A DNA stretch of 64,000 nucleotides from Lachnospiraceae bacterium MC2017 (GCA_000701625.1 JNJK01000015.1:1-64000); one strand, 5' to 3'. Shown: positions 52,078-61,711, counted from the stretch's first letter. Notes: generated by a model not told the origin, from the sequence alone. Numbers and translations are program-made.

Positions 52078-53151
52078 TTATACACTCTTAGGTGTTAAAT
52101 GGCAAAACAGTTTTAGTGTCCTGCCAACCCGAGATCTCCAAAAATTAAATCTTGCAAGCACGATCATATTTTTTATTTTATCCGTGCCCAATACAGGGCT
52201 GCCCTTCATTGAACCCTCTTTTACAAGCTTTCTGTATACTTCTGAACGATAATCTTCTCCAGGCATTTTTTCCGGAAAAGGAGACTCATCGAGTATGACC
52301 GACTTTTTTTCTGTTCTGTCATACATTATAGTCAACGTACGAAATGTGTTATCTTCGGTGTCATATTCCACCATTAAGCCATAGTCGCAGAGATTTTTTA
52401 TTTCAGACGGAAACTGCTTGTCATACCCATCTCTCTGTCCTGCAAAATAAAAATTTCCCAATGAGTAAAAGACAGGTTTTCCATGCCTTATTTCATACGG
52501 CTGAGGACAGTGCGTATGATGTCCGATCACCATTTTCACCTGATCTATCTCACAGAGTTTATCAGCAAGTTCTATATCAAACGGCATAGGATACATACTG
52601 TACTCAAATCCCCAGTGCATTACAGGAATGATCCTCGTGTCCGGATTTTCTTTGGTAAATCTCCGTATTATCGTTAATATGAGCTCATTATCCCTTGGCG
52701 CACATCCACCGCTTCGTTCACTGGCATACACAGTCTCCTCTTCTTTCCAGCCAAAATTAAATATTGCTGTGTCACCATTTTTTTCTTTTATTATTGCAGG
52801 ACAGCAGGCTTCCTCCAGATTTTTCCCGGCTCCGGCGGTCTTTATACCAGCATTATCAAGCGCTGCAATAGTATCCCTCAGTCCATTTTCTCCATAATCC
52901 ATGGTATGGTTATTTGAAAGCATGACAGCCACTGTTCCAAGTTCTGTTAATATACCTATGCTTTTAGGATTTTGTGCCAATCTGACTCCACGCTTCTTTA
53001 TTGGTCTATATGAAGCATCCGGTGCATAAACCCCTTCATAATTTATAACCGGACAATATTTCTTTTCTTTGAAATAAGCGGCAATCGCTTTTATGTCTTC
53101 ATTTTGATCCGCATGATCATAAAAGAAATCTCCGGTGAATAATAATTTCAT
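52078..53151 (-). CDS. CapA/PgsA-like metallophosphatase-fold protein
   Basis: The 357-residue protein matches the PGA_cap family named after poly-gamma-glutamate capsule proteins. The metal-binding segments are LLFTGDFFYDHADQ at the N-terminus, NYEGVYAP, MLSNNHTMDYGENGL near residue 82, VMHWGFEYSMYP and VIGHHTHCPQPYEI near 215. It has no signal peptide, so it probably acts in the cytoplasm, unlike membrane-bound CapA. The ATG at 53151 has a GGGAG site. It is first in the minus-strand operon and may process a sugar or peptide precursor. Confidence 0.82.
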   Translation of the reverse strand: MKLLFTGDFFYDHADQNEDIKAIAAYFKEKKYCPVINYEGVYAPDASYRPIKKRGVRLAQNPKSIGILTELGTVAVMLSNNHTMDYGENGLRDTIAALDNAGIKTAGAGKNLEEACCPAIIKEKNGDTAIFNFGWKEEETVYASERSGGCAPRDNELILTIIRRFTKENPDTRIIPVMHWGFEYSMYPMPFDIELADKLCEIDQVKMVIGHHTHCPQPYEIRHGKPVFYSLGNFYFAGQRDGYDKQFPSEIKNLCDYGLMVEYDTEDNTFRTLTIMYDRTEKKSVILDESPFPEKMPGEDYRSEVYRKLVKEGSMKGSPVLGTDKIKNMIVLARFNFWRSRVGRTLKLFCHLTPKSV

Positions 53152-53177
53152 AACTTTTACTCCCAATTTCAGCACAG

Positions 53178-53206
53178 TTGATAATTACTGATTTTCAAAC
53201 TATAAT
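53178..53206 (+). promoter_or_regulatory. Promoter of the radical SAM gene
   Basis: TTGATA (53178-53183), 17 bp, and a perfect TATAAT (53201-53206) precede the gene at 53248. The divergent minus-strand operon shares this 96-bp space; a TATAAT at 53216-53221 on the minus strand may serve it, but its -35 element is poor. Confidence 0.6.
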
Positions 53207-53247
53207 GAATTCTTAATTATACACGTAACGAGAAAGGCACAAAAATA

Positions 53248-54120
53248 ATGAGCACATATTTTGAGAGAATCTTTAAGCCCTGTTTTAATGAGCTTATGAA
53301 CATCATCCCAGGCAAAAAAAGCCTCTCGCAGTACATTCGTATGATGAGTAACCTGATCCTTCCGGGTAAAACTATATACCCTGATATAGTAATGGTCATC
53401 ACCACTCGCTGCTCTCTGAAATGCAAAAATTGCAATAATCTGATGCCATGCTACGATACACCATATCATATCGATGCCGATCAGGTCATAAGCGACATTG
53501 ACCGCCTTTTGGAAAATACCGATATGATAATAAAATTCGGACTTATAGGCGGCGAACCTTTTGTTTATCCCGAGCTTTCAAAGGTACTGACTCACGTACT
53601 GAACAGCGACAAAATAATGTACGTTTCTTTGACAACAAACGGAACAGTTATTCCGAACAATGACCTCTTAAAGCTCATGGAAAATCCAAAGGTCATCGTT
53701 GAACTCAGCGACTATGGATTAAAGACACAGAAGATCGATGAAATGATGCGAATACTTGCCGAACACAAGATCAAATGTGTTCCCGATAAGGTTTCAATGT
53801 GGGTAAGCCCGGGCGGTACCGAATTCAGAGGTAAGGACAAAGCGCAGCTCGCAAAGGAATATCAGAACTGTTATTCATCAAAATACTGTCACACAGTCCT
53901 TAATGGCAAAGTCTTCCTTTGCGCACGCGGTGCCCATCTGTATGATCTTGGATTTATGAAGAGCGACCATGATTATTTTGATATACGTACTCCCCGTTCA
54001 AAGAAAGATTTTAACAAGAAACTTCAAAGTTTCCTTTTGAGCGATTATGCAGATGCCTGCAACTACTGTGATCATGCGCTGAAAATACCGGTCAAACCCG
54101 GCGAACAAAAAGAAGATTGA
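53248..54120 (+). CDS. Radical SAM protein with extra C-terminal cysteines
   Basis: A 290-residue radical SAM enzyme. The iron-sulfur motif is Cys55-x3-Cys59-x2-Cys62 in TTRCSLKCKNC, followed by the GGEPFVYPEL motif near residue 104. C-terminal cysteines (in CYSSKYCHTVLNGKVFLCARG, about 218-237, and ACNYCDHAL near 275) suggest a SPASM/twitch-type auxiliary cluster. No small peptide substrate gene is visible nearby. It stands alone on the plus strand between two minus-strand glycan operons, so a sugar or surface-polymer substrate is possible. The ATG has an AAAGG site. Confidence 0.82.
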   Translation: MSTYFERIFKPCFNELMNIIPGKKSLSQYIRMMSNLILPGKTIYPDIVMVITTRCSLKCKNCNNLMPCYDTPYHIDADQVISDIDRLLENTDMIIKFGLIGGEPFVYPELSKVLTHVLNSDKIMYVSLTTNGTVIPNNDLLKLMENPKVIVELSDYGLKTQKIDEMMRILAEHKIKCVPDKVSMWVSPGGTEFRGKDKAQLAKEYQNCYSSKYCHTVLNGKVFLCARGAHLYDLGFMKSDHDYFDIRTPRSKKDFNKKLQSFLLSDYADACNYCDHALKIPVKPGEQKED

Positions 54121-54123
54121 TAC

Positions 54124-54155
54124 AAAGAATCCGGCAAAGCCGGATTCTTTTTTAT
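54124..54155. terminator. Bidirectional terminator
   Basis: A perfect 12-bp stem (54124-54135 with 54139-54150) and a 3-nt loop lie between two converging genes. The plus strand has the better T run. The stem core AAGAATCCGG repeats that at 39117-39141. Confidence 0.85.
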
Positions 54156-55087
54156 TTTCTTCTTTTTTTTATTTCATGCTCTATTCTGTACTTTCCCTGT
54201 ATCAGAAACCACTGTGGAGATATAAACAGAGATCTGACGTAATGCCCTAATGCGCATATAAGGATCTTCAGGCTTTTTTCCTGAGATGCACCTTCTCTCA
54301 TGTAATGGGCAATGTGAAATTCCACATTGAAACGGGCATCCCGGTCCTTAATTATATCTTCTCTATATTTCTTATACAGAAGCCTGTGCGCTTCAACATT
54401 TTTTCTCCAGTTAAGTGTTATCTGTCCTGCATCGTGCGCCTTATGGTACTGATATAGTCCCTCCGGTACTCCTATTACAGGAAAACTTCTGCTGATCCGG
54501 AGCCACATCTCATAATCCTGTCTTGCAGGCATATCTGTGTCAAACATTCCAACTTTTTCAAAAGTTGCCGCAGGGATCATTGCCTGAGATGTCGTACCTA
54601 TCCGATCCTCATGGAGCAGTTCGCGATACGTAGCATTTGGGACAAAATTATGTCCATGAATAATACCTCTTACCGGCGGATCTGTCCTCTCATCTATCCT
54701 GTACCCATCCGAATAACAAAGACCGGCTTCGGGATTAGCTTTTAGACACTTAACCTGTTTTTCTACTTTTTCAGGAAGCCACTCATCATCATCATCGAGA
54801 AATGCTATATACTTTCCCCTGGCATGACGTATTCCGGTATTTCTCGCATACTGGGCTCCGTGACCTCCTTCTGTAGGGATCACCTGTATTTTTTCAGACA
54901 GTTCCTTAACTTCCAGAAGTCCCTTTGAGAACAGCTCGCTTCCTTCTCCACGATTATCATCGATTATCAATATCTCTGTCACAGGACACGTTTGGGAAAG
55001 AATGCTCTTTACTGCCCTTCCTACAGTGTCCTTATCTCTTTTATAACTGGTTATCACTGCGCTGACGAGCGCTTTTTCATCTGACAC
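54152..55087 (-). CDS. GT2-family glycosyltransferase
   Basis: A 311-residue GT-A fold enzyme. The N-terminus VSAVITSYKRDKDTVGRAV, the nucleotide-binding LIIDDNRGEGSE and the acidic motif YIAFLDDDDEWLPEKVE near residue 95 are standard. MPARQDYEMWLRISR near 190 is the acceptor-side ED-like motif. The start is GTG, abutting the stop of the preceding membrane protein, with an AAAGG site. It is the last gene of the second glycan run, before the terminator. Donor and acceptor are unknown. Confidence 0.88.
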   Translation of the reverse strand: MSDEKALVSAVITSYKRDKDTVGRAVKSILSQTCPVTEILIIDDNRGEGSELFSKGLLEVKELSEKIQVIPTEGGHGAQYARNTGIRHARGKYIAFLDDDDEWLPEKVEKQVKCLKANPEAGLCYSDGYRIDERTDPPVRGIIHGHNFVPNATYRELLHEDRIGTTSQAMIPAATFEKVGMFDTDMPARQDYEMWLRISRSFPVIGVPEGLYQYHKAHDAGQITLNWRKNVEAHRLLYKKYREDIIKDRDARFNVEFHIAHYMREGASQEKSLKILICALGHYVRSLFISPQWFLIQGKYRIEHEIKKRRK

Positions 55088-56686
55088 TTAATTCTGCCTT
55101 TCAAATACATATAATCCGATATTCTTATCGAAAGATGTCTGCTCCCACTCTTTACCGAGTAGTTCTGTATAAACATCGGGTTTACCGCTCATTACCTGAT
55201 AGATGTATATCTTATCAGCCGCATCGAATCGTTCTTTGATGTCATCATCTCCATTTGACACCACATGGAGTTCCTCGCCTTTTCCACCATATTCCATGTA
55301 ATACTCTTCAAATCCGTCCGCATTTGCCCGATTGGCATTAATTGCCACGACTGTGCTTCCGCTCTTTATAGAATCAACAGCATTCTCAGAAGACAGTATC
55401 TCATCTCTTACATTTCCATAAGTATTGTCATATGGTGCACTTACTTCTTCCTTTACGTCATAGTAGTAATTGGGTGCTCCTATAAAGAAAAGGATCATAA
55501 GCACTACTGAACTATATATCATAAACTGGGTATAGCTTATCTGTAGTCCGTCTTTTGCTACTTTTTCAGAATCAGTAAATACATCGCTTCTGATACTTAC
55601 GCGTATCACAAATTCAATGATATCCTGCATTATCAGACTCACCGTAAGAAGTGCCGCAGGTACAACCGACAAAAAATAACGTATAACAAAAATGCCGCCA
55701 TTTGATGCTATATGAGCACTGTATATATAATCTCCTATGACAAATGCAAGAGGCATCATTGCAAACCCCAGTCGAATAAAGCCCTTATAAAAATCAGGTC
55801 TTAACTGAAGAACTCTCCAAACTGATGCCATCACTGCCGCGATCATTCCAAGTATCAGAAAAACATATATCGGCTTATCGTTACTTACAAGAAACATTAA
55901 TGCAGTCGGTATTGATTCAAATGTTGGTGTTTTCGGCCAAAACTCCGAAAGATTCATTGTTCTCCGGATAAGCATCAGTATAAACCAGGGAAGAAGCGTA
56001 CCTCCGGCGATCACATATGAAAAAATCGTGCAGATACGGATCCTCTTTGCTATAAGAAATACCACATCCATAAGAAAAAGGTAAACGATCATTATGCATC
56101 CAAAATAGTGTGACCATGCAAGTCCTGTCATGGCAAGTCCAAGCACTATTACGCTTTTTAAGGATTCCCGTCCCTGCTCTTTCTGTCTTTTTATATAATA
56201 AAAAAGAACCATTGCAGTAAACAGCATCCAGAATGCATGCACACGAAAAGTTAATCCGCATTTCTGCATGATGGTTGCCGAGCTGCACGATAGTACAGCC
56301 ATGATATAACCTGTGTACTCATCGCCTATGGCAACAGCCATCTTTATCAGAAAAATTATCGCACCTGTTGTGAGAAGAACGGTTAAAAACCTCATCCACC
56401 CTTCTCCATATGGAACTACTCTATACCAGACAGCCGCAAGCAGCGGAAACAACGGGAGATTTGTTACCTCACTTGTCAGATAATAATCGAGTATCCCTCC
56501 AACGCCCAGTTTTTTTGCTATAAATCCTATCTGTGATACTTCATCAAGATTAAAATACTGTCTTCCCATGAAGTGAACCGAAAACATGAACTGGATAAAG
56601 ACAAATATCCCGCAAATAAGCCAAAAATGATGCTTTTTAATTGGTGTCAGTATGGTTGTTTCCTTTTTTGCTCTTCTCTCAGTCAT
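55088..56686 (-). CDS. GT-C type membrane glycosyltransferase
   Basis: A 532-residue membrane protein with about ten hydrophobic segments. The first external loop carries GRQYFNLDEVSQIGFI (about 43-58), the acidic catalytic motif of the PMT/ArnT-like GT39 group. Such enzymes use lipid-linked sugars on the outer face of the membrane. The last 110 residues are a soluble extracytoplasmic domain. Its start overlaps the preceding GT2 gene by 8 bp, with no separate ribosome site, so it is translationally coupled. Confidence 0.78.
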   Translation of the reverse strand: MTERRAKKETTILTPIKKHHFWLICGIFVFIQFMFSVHFMGRQYFNLDEVSQIGFIAKKLGVGGILDYYLTSEVTNLPLFPLLAAVWYRVVPYGEGWMRFLTVLLTTGAIIFLIKMAVAIGDEYTGYIMAVLSCSSATIMQKCGLTFRVHAFWMLFTAMVLFYYIKRQKEQGRESLKSVIVLGLAMTGLAWSHYFGCIMIVYLFLMDVVFLIAKRIRICTIFSYVIAGGTLLPWFILMLIRRTMNLSEFWPKTPTFESIPTALMFLVSNDKPIYVFLILGMIAAVMASVWRVLQLRPDFYKGFIRLGFAMMPLAFVIGDYIYSAHIASNGGIFVIRYFLSVVPAALLTVSLIMQDIIEFVIRVSIRSDVFTDSEKVAKDGLQISYTQFMIYSSVVLMILFFIGAPNYYYDVKEEVSAPYDNTYGNVRDEILSSENAVDSIKSGSTVVAINANRANADGFEEYYMEYGGKGEELHVVSNGDDDIKERFDAADKIYIYQVMSGKPDVYTELLGKEWEQTSFDKNIGLYVFERQN

Positions 56687-57734
56687 ATTTCCGTACCACT
56701 GTATTCCTTAAAATATTCTCCATTTTTCTCACCATAAAGAGAAACCCTATCTTCTTTTTACGGATCAAATGCAGCTGCAGACGGTCAAACAATCCCATTC
56801 CGGATGCATCTACATTTTCAATGGCTTCTCTGTACGGTTCTCTCTCTATAAGTCTGTGAAAGCCGGTAATCCTGGTTCTTTCAGATTCCTTATTTAAGGG
56901 ATGTGTATAAAAAAGTTCCTGATACTCTCCTGTCAGAACCTTATAGTACTTTCGATTAACAGCATTTATAAACCGACTGTCCTTTTCATACTTCTCAGTA
57001 AATTTCTTATACTCGGAAAGCGTCTTTTCCATGATATCCACGATTTCAGGGTTAAACCTCTTACTCACCGAGCTTCCCGATATCCTGTAATGATATCCGA
57101 GATACGGATAATACCTAAATTTACTGCTGTGTTCCATGAGATGCAGTACGAATACCGTATCCTGTCCTTTTTTTAATCCAGGAGTATATCTAACGTGACC
57201 ATCCTCTATGGTCTGTCTCCTGATAAGTTTTCCCCATGGAGCGCCAACCTCTACCGGTCCCAGCAGAGGATTTCCTTCAAGCACGGCGAGTTCCAGTGTT
57301 TCTCGATTCCACAGACGTTCATCCGGATCCTGAAGCACCCTGTTCATTTCACGATTTGTATAACTCGTTGCATATCCAAAAAACAGTATATCAGCCGGAT
57401 CCCGTTCCATTTCAGTGAGAATGTTTTTTAGACAATCTCCCGATATCCAGTCATCTCCGTCTACAAAGAGAACATATTCACCGGAAGCATTATCAAGCCC
57501 CGTATTTCTCGCAACAGAGGTTCCGCCGTTTTCCTGATGAATGACTCTGAGGCACGTATTTTTATTCTGAAGCTCATCCAGTACCGCAGCTGTTTCAGCT
57601 TTTGACCCGTCATCTACGGCTATCACTTCAAAACTGCCTTTTTCCATTCCGCTCTGTGTTTCGAGGCTGTCGATACATTTTTCGAGATATTCTTTTTTTA
57701 TGTTATATACCGGAATAATTACTGATATCTTCAT
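56679..57734 (-). CDS. GT2-family glycosyltransferase (EpsJ-like)
   Basis: A 351-residue GT2 enzyme. KISVIIPVYNIKKEYLEKCI starts the fold, VIAVDDGSKAETA binds the nucleotide and YVLFVDGDDWISGDCL near residue 90 holds the DxD-like metal motif. PWGKLIRRQTIED near 165 is typical of EpsJ/EpsH-like enzymes of exopolysaccharide loci. The C-terminal third is helical and basic, so it may sit on the membrane. It overlaps the downstream GT-C gene by 8 bp. Confidence 0.88.
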   Translation of the reverse strand: MKISVIIPVYNIKKEYLEKCIDSLETQSGMEKGSFEVIAVDDGSKAETAAVLDELQNKNTCLRVIHQENGGTSVARNTGLDNASGEYVLFVDGDDWISGDCLKNILTEMERDPADILFFGYATSYTNREMNRVLQDPDERLWNRETLELAVLEGNPLLGPVEVGAPWGKLIRRQTIEDGHVRYTPGLKKGQDTVFVLHLMEHSSKFRYYPYLGYHYRISGSSVSKRFNPEIVDIMEKTLSEYKKFTEKYEKDSRFINAVNRKYYKVLTGEYQELFYTHPLNKESERTRITGFHRLIEREPYREAIENVDASGMGLFDRLQLHLIRKKKIGFLFMVRKMENILRNTVVRKYD

Positions 57735-57744
57735 CTCTCTGCTT

Positions 57745-58761
57745 TCACATCGTCCTGTTAGTTTTACACTTAAGCGAATCCTGATTTGCCTTTCTTATAA
57801 ACCATTCATATGCCAAACGGAATAAACGGATAAATACTGAACGCGGTATCTTTCTGTACAGCACCTTTTCAAATTTTAAGACAATACCTGTATCTGCAGG
57901 CATCTTTCTGTAGCCCCTCCAGGGTGACAAGGCGATATATTTATCAAAAAGCGCATTGTCAGGATGCACATTGTCCTTATGCCACGGAAACTCTCCGACA
58001 AATCTGAAAAAATGAAAGATCACAGGTTTACGGAGTGCATCATGCAGTTCATCGGGACTGTAAAAGCCTCTGCTTCCGAAAGTTCTGAAATAATCTCTCA
58101 GGGAAAAAGCAAGATATGCAGGTTCGATATTGTACTCTGCCGGCAGTCTCATGATCTCGCCCTTAAGAACGACATTTAAGAGATCCTGATCAGGTGACGG
58201 ATACCATGCACGTACATTTTTTACGTGATTTGCGATCCTTTCCGAACAGCGGTCACTCCTCCATTTCTTCATGTCAAAGAGGATCACGCCGGAATTGTAA
58301 TAATAGTCATCTTTAGAAAAGCCGAGTCGACTCTTATGGAGACGAACAAGAGAATCCAGTGACATCGCCAGCGGATGTCCCTCCATATCGAGGCTGTTTA
58401 ACTCATCCAGTGACCCGTTTACGATAGTATCTGCGTCCAGATACAGCAAACGTTCCACATCATCATCGAGGAGCCACGACAGAAAAAGTCTCATATTCGC
58501 AGCATAAGAGCCGCGGTACTTCGGCATATTCATCTGTTTCATGCGAAATACAAGTTCCTTTGTATCGATAAAGCACAAACAGCGGTGATAACCGGCAGCC
58601 AGGGATCTGAGTTTTGCTTCCGATTCCGGAGAAAGATTTTCTCCAAGGATAAATACTCTGATCCTGTCTGCATGACGGTTATTTTCAAATAGTGACGTAA
58701 TGCTGGCACCGGCATACGGCGCATATTTCTCATTAAACTGATATAGTACATCAAGTTTCAT
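57745..58761 (-). CDS. GT8-family glycosyltransferase
   Basis: A 338-residue retaining glycosyltransferase. The N-terminal LDVLYQFNEKYAPYAGASI and the DxD motif RLLYLDADTIVNGSLDEL near residue 105 define GT8 (UDP-glucose or UDP-galactose users). NSGVILFDMKKW near 155 and HFFRFVGEFPWHKDN near 260 match the later family motifs. The ATG at 58761 has an AAGGA site and overlaps the upstream GT2 by 11 bp; the longer frame does not look like the family. Confidence 0.87.
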   Translation of the reverse strand: MKLDVLYQFNEKYAPYAGASITSLFENNRHADRIRVFILGENLSPESEAKLRSLAAGYHRCLCFIDTKELVFRMKQMNMPKYRGSYAANMRLFLSWLLDDDVERLLYLDADTIVNGSLDELNSLDMEGHPLAMSLDSLVRLHKSRLGFSKDDYYYNSGVILFDMKKWRSDRCSERIANHVKNVRAWYPSPDQDLLNVVLKGEIMRLPAEYNIEPAYLAFSLRDYFRTFGSRGFYSPDELHDALRKPVIFHFFRFVGEFPWHKDNVHPDNALFDKYIALSPWRGYRKMPADTGIVLKFEKVLYRKIPRSVFIRLFRLAYEWFIRKANQDSLKCKTNRTM

Positions 58762-59761
58762 GCTCTGTTGATCCTTCCTCCGATGATCCATCCGTCTCCG
58801 CCGTGTCCTTATCAAAGTTCAGACGTCTTTCCTCAACCACCAATGGACGATGCATGATTCGTGTATTGATATTAAGGATATATTCGCCCATAAATCCTAT
58901 GAAAAACAGCTGCAATGAGCCAAGCAGGAATACACCGATAACCATAGGCGCATAACCTGCTGAAAATTCATGCCAATGTGTAAGCTTCATTACAAGATAC
59001 ACAAGTGCAACTACAAAGCTCGCTGCAGACGCCATAAAACCTGCAAAAGTAGCCAGTCTGAGTCCAACTTTTGTGTAGGATGTTATGGAAAGCATGGCTG
59101 CATCGTAAAGAAGATAAAAATTGTTGCTTGTTTTTCCCGCCCGACGCTTTGGCTGAGTAAACGGAATCTCTTTTCTCTTGAAATTATATTCCGCAACGAT
59201 ACCTCTAAGGAACGGGATAGGATCATCAAGCTGACGCAGAAGGTTTATAAAAGATTTATCATATAGTCCAGTACCGGTAAAGTTCTCGATAAGCTTTACC
59301 GTGGACATATTTCTGATCATCTTGTAATAGCATGTCCTAAGAAAATAGATAAGCTTATTTTCTTTACTGGTAGTCTTTATGGCACTTACGATCTTGTAAC
59401 CTTCTTCCCACCATTTTACAAATTCCGGTATAAGCTCCGGCGGATCCTGGAAATCACATGCCATAGAGATAGTTGCATCTCCTGTAGTCTGGCACATTCC
59501 ATAAAATGGCGAATTGAACTGACCAAAATTCGTTACGTTAAGGATCGCACGGATATGGCTGTTTCCCTCACAAAGTTCTTCCAGTTTTTCACGTGTGCCA
59601 TCTTCTGAGCAGTTATCGATGAACAGTAGCTCCCAGTCATAGCTTGAAAGCTGCTCTGTCATGATCTTTGTGATCGCTTCGCTTATAGGTCCTACATTTT
59701 CGATCTCGTTGTAGCACGGGATCATAATACTTATCTTTTTCTTACGACTTTTTTCTTTCAT
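58751..59761 (-). CDS. Polyprenyl-phosphate glycosyltransferase (GtrB/ArnC-like)
   Basis: A 336-residue GT2 enzyme that would put a sugar on undecaprenyl phosphate. The N-terminus SIMIPCYNEIENVGPI, LLFIDNCSEDGTRE and MACDFQDPPELIPEF near residue 102 are typical of the GtrB group. Two membrane helices lie at about 235-260 and 275-300, ending in GEYILNINTRIMHRP, a common GtrB ending. The lipid-linked sugar it makes could be the donor for the GT-C protein of the same run. Confidence 0.9.
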   Translation of the reverse strand: MKEKSRKKKISIMIPCYNEIENVGPISEAITKIMTEQLSSYDWELLFIDNCSEDGTREKLEELCEGNSHIRAILNVTNFGQFNSPFYGMCQTTGDATISMACDFQDPPELIPEFVKWWEEGYKIVSAIKTTSKENKLIYFLRTCYYKMIRNMSTVKLIENFTGTGLYDKSFINLLRQLDDPIPFLRGIVAEYNFKRKEIPFTQPKRRAGKTSNNFYLLYDAAMLSITSYTKVGLRLATFAGFMASAASFVVALVYLVMKLTHWHEFSAGYAPMVIGVFLLGSLQLFFIGFMGEYILNINTRIMHRPLVVEERRLNFDKDTAETDGSSEEGSTEHET

Positions 59762-59790
59762 GTTTCTTTCCTAATCAAGGTTAATGCGGT

Positions 59791-61599
59791 TCAGATGTTC
59801 TGTGCTTCTTCACGGATCTTTTTATACTCTTCTTCCGGAAGGAACGGGAACATATCATCAAGCGGCGGAGACACGATGGTTCCGTCAGGATTTACCTTTG
59901 AAGAAAGCTTGGGTTCAAAGTTCTGATCCGGATCAACAAATACCTCACAGATAACCGGGCCTGTGCTGTTTAACACCTCATCAATCTTTTTACCGGCATC
60001 CTTTAGTGAATCTATCTTTGAGTATTCAAGTCCAAAAGCGGATGCGATCTTCTTAAATGACGGGAAACTAACACCATTTCCATCGCTTATTCCAACAAGC
60101 GCACGTCCCTTAAAGAGATTTGTCTGGGTCTGACGGATCGAATGATATCCGTTATTGTTAAGGATAAATATCTTCAGATTCAGATTATTATATACTGCGG
60201 TCTGAAGCTCCTGGATATTCATCATAAAGCTTCCGTCACCGTCAATGCAGATGGTTCTCTTCTTTCCTCTGGCAACCGCTGCTCCAAGAGCTGCAGGGAA
60301 ACCAAATCCCATAGCAGCTGAGCCGGAGTTTGTAAATATCCTTACGCCCTTACGTACCTTAAATGCCTGGAATGTCTGTACGCATGCTGCACCATTTCCG
60401 CAGATGACCACGTCATTTTCTTTCATGTGATCTGAAAGTTCTTCAAGAAAAGGATACGGATTCATGGGCTTTGGAACTTCACTGTACTCAGGCAGATTAG
60501 GTGAATATTTCTTATAAATGTTTCTGCACCACTTGAGCCACTCCTGATGATCACCAACTTCATCGGTGGATGCGTGTGCAAGCTCTGACAGTACTTCCTT
60601 TACATCTGCATGGATAGGCATATCGATATTTACCGTAGGCTTATGAAGCTCATTTTCATCGATATCTACCTGTATCTTATATGCGTCTTTTGCAAACTGA
60701 TGCTTATTGTAGCTGATGATACGTATATTCATGCGGCATCCGAGCACAAGCAGAAGATCAGCGTTCTGTACTATGAAGTTTGCTCCTCGCTGTCCTACTG
60801 TTCCCGGAATACCTACATAATACGGATTTGCATCCCATAAGAGATCCTGTGCATTCCATGCTGTAAGGATAGGAATACTGAGCGCGTGTGTTGCTTCCAG
60901 GAACTCCGGATAAGCATCACCCAGACGGATTCCCTCTCCCGCAAGGATAACCGGTCTCCTTGCAGCTTCTATATGCTCAAGGATCTTATCTGCGTCTGTT
61001 TTTCTAAATACAGGCTGTTCTTTCTTTTTTGTATTATCAGGTGAAAAACCTGTGAGATCATCTGTGTCAATGATAGCAGCCTGAATATCAAGCGGCACAT
61101 CGATCCAGACAGGGCCTTTTCTGCCGTGATTTGCAAGATACCATGCTTTTTCCAGCTGATAGCGAATCTCATTCGGATTTGTGATCATTACAGCAAATTT
61201 GGTAATGGATCTTACCATTTCTGTAATGTTGCCCTCCTGGTCACCAAGCTGACGGAGCGGCACGTCTGTTGACCACATGGTAGTTTCACGCTTTACCTGA
61301 CCTGAGATCACAAACATAGGGACAGAATCTACCCAGCAGTCAAATGCTCCTGTTATGGCATTTGTTCCTCCGGGACCGCTTGTTACACATACCGCTGCGA
61401 TCTTTCCGGTAAGTCTGGTATAACCCTCTGCAGCTATAGCCGATCCCTGCTCATGGTGATTGTACACACAGTGAAGATCATCATGATGACCGAATGCATC
61501 ATTTAAATGCATGGCACCGCCGCCTGTAACGGTAAAGACGGTATCTACGCCATGAGACGCGAGAAAATCTGCTATATACTGAGCTATCTTGACCTTCAT
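59791..61599 (-). CDS. Thiamine-diphosphate enzyme, acetolactate synthase-like
   Basis: A 602-residue ThDP enzyme with the three acetolactate-synthase domains. The catalytic glutamate is in NHHEQGSAIAAEGYTR near residue 50, CVTSGPGGTNAITGAFDCW follows, and the ThDP/Mg motif starts with DGDGSFMMNIQELQTAVYN near 440. No small regulatory subunit or ilvC is adjacent, and the gene lies in a glycosyltransferase run. A role in making a sugar branch or acyl unit (compare YerE, which adds a two-carbon unit to a sugar) is possible. Housekeeping acetolactate synthase cannot be excluded. A GGAG site precedes the ATG. Confidence 0.85.
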   Translation of the reverse strand: MKVKIAQYIADFLASHGVDTVFTVTGGGAMHLNDAFGHHDDLHCVYNHHEQGSAIAAEGYTRLTGKIAAVCVTSGPGGTNAITGAFDCWVDSVPMFVISGQVKRETTMWSTDVPLRQLGDQEGNITEMVRSITKFAVMITNPNEIRYQLEKAWYLANHGRKGPVWIDVPLDIQAAIIDTDDLTGFSPDNTKKKEQPVFRKTDADKILEHIEAARRPVILAGEGIRLGDAYPEFLEATHALSIPILTAWNAQDLLWDANPYYVGIPGTVGQRGANFIVQNADLLLVLGCRMNIRIISYNKHQFAKDAYKIQVDIDENELHKPTVNIDMPIHADVKEVLSELAHASTDEVGDHQEWLKWCRNIYKKYSPNLPEYSEVPKPMNPYPFLEELSDHMKENDVVICGNGAACVQTFQAFKVRKGVRIFTNSGSAAMGFGFPAALGAAVARGKKRTICIDGDGSFMMNIQELQTAVYNNLNLKIFILNNNGYHSIRQTQTNLFKGRALVGISDGNGVSFPSFKKIASAFGLEYSKIDSLKDAGKKIDEVLNSTGPVICEVFVDPDQNFEPKLSSKVNPDGTIVSPPLDDMFPFLPEEEYKKIREEAQNI

Positions 61600-61711
61600 A
61601 ATTAATCTATCTCCTCTAAAACGCTAAATTTTTTGACAAATTATTGTCGAATGTATTTTCCGTTTTAATCACATCTTGCAGCAACTTTCAGAATACCACA
61701 TATTTCATCTG

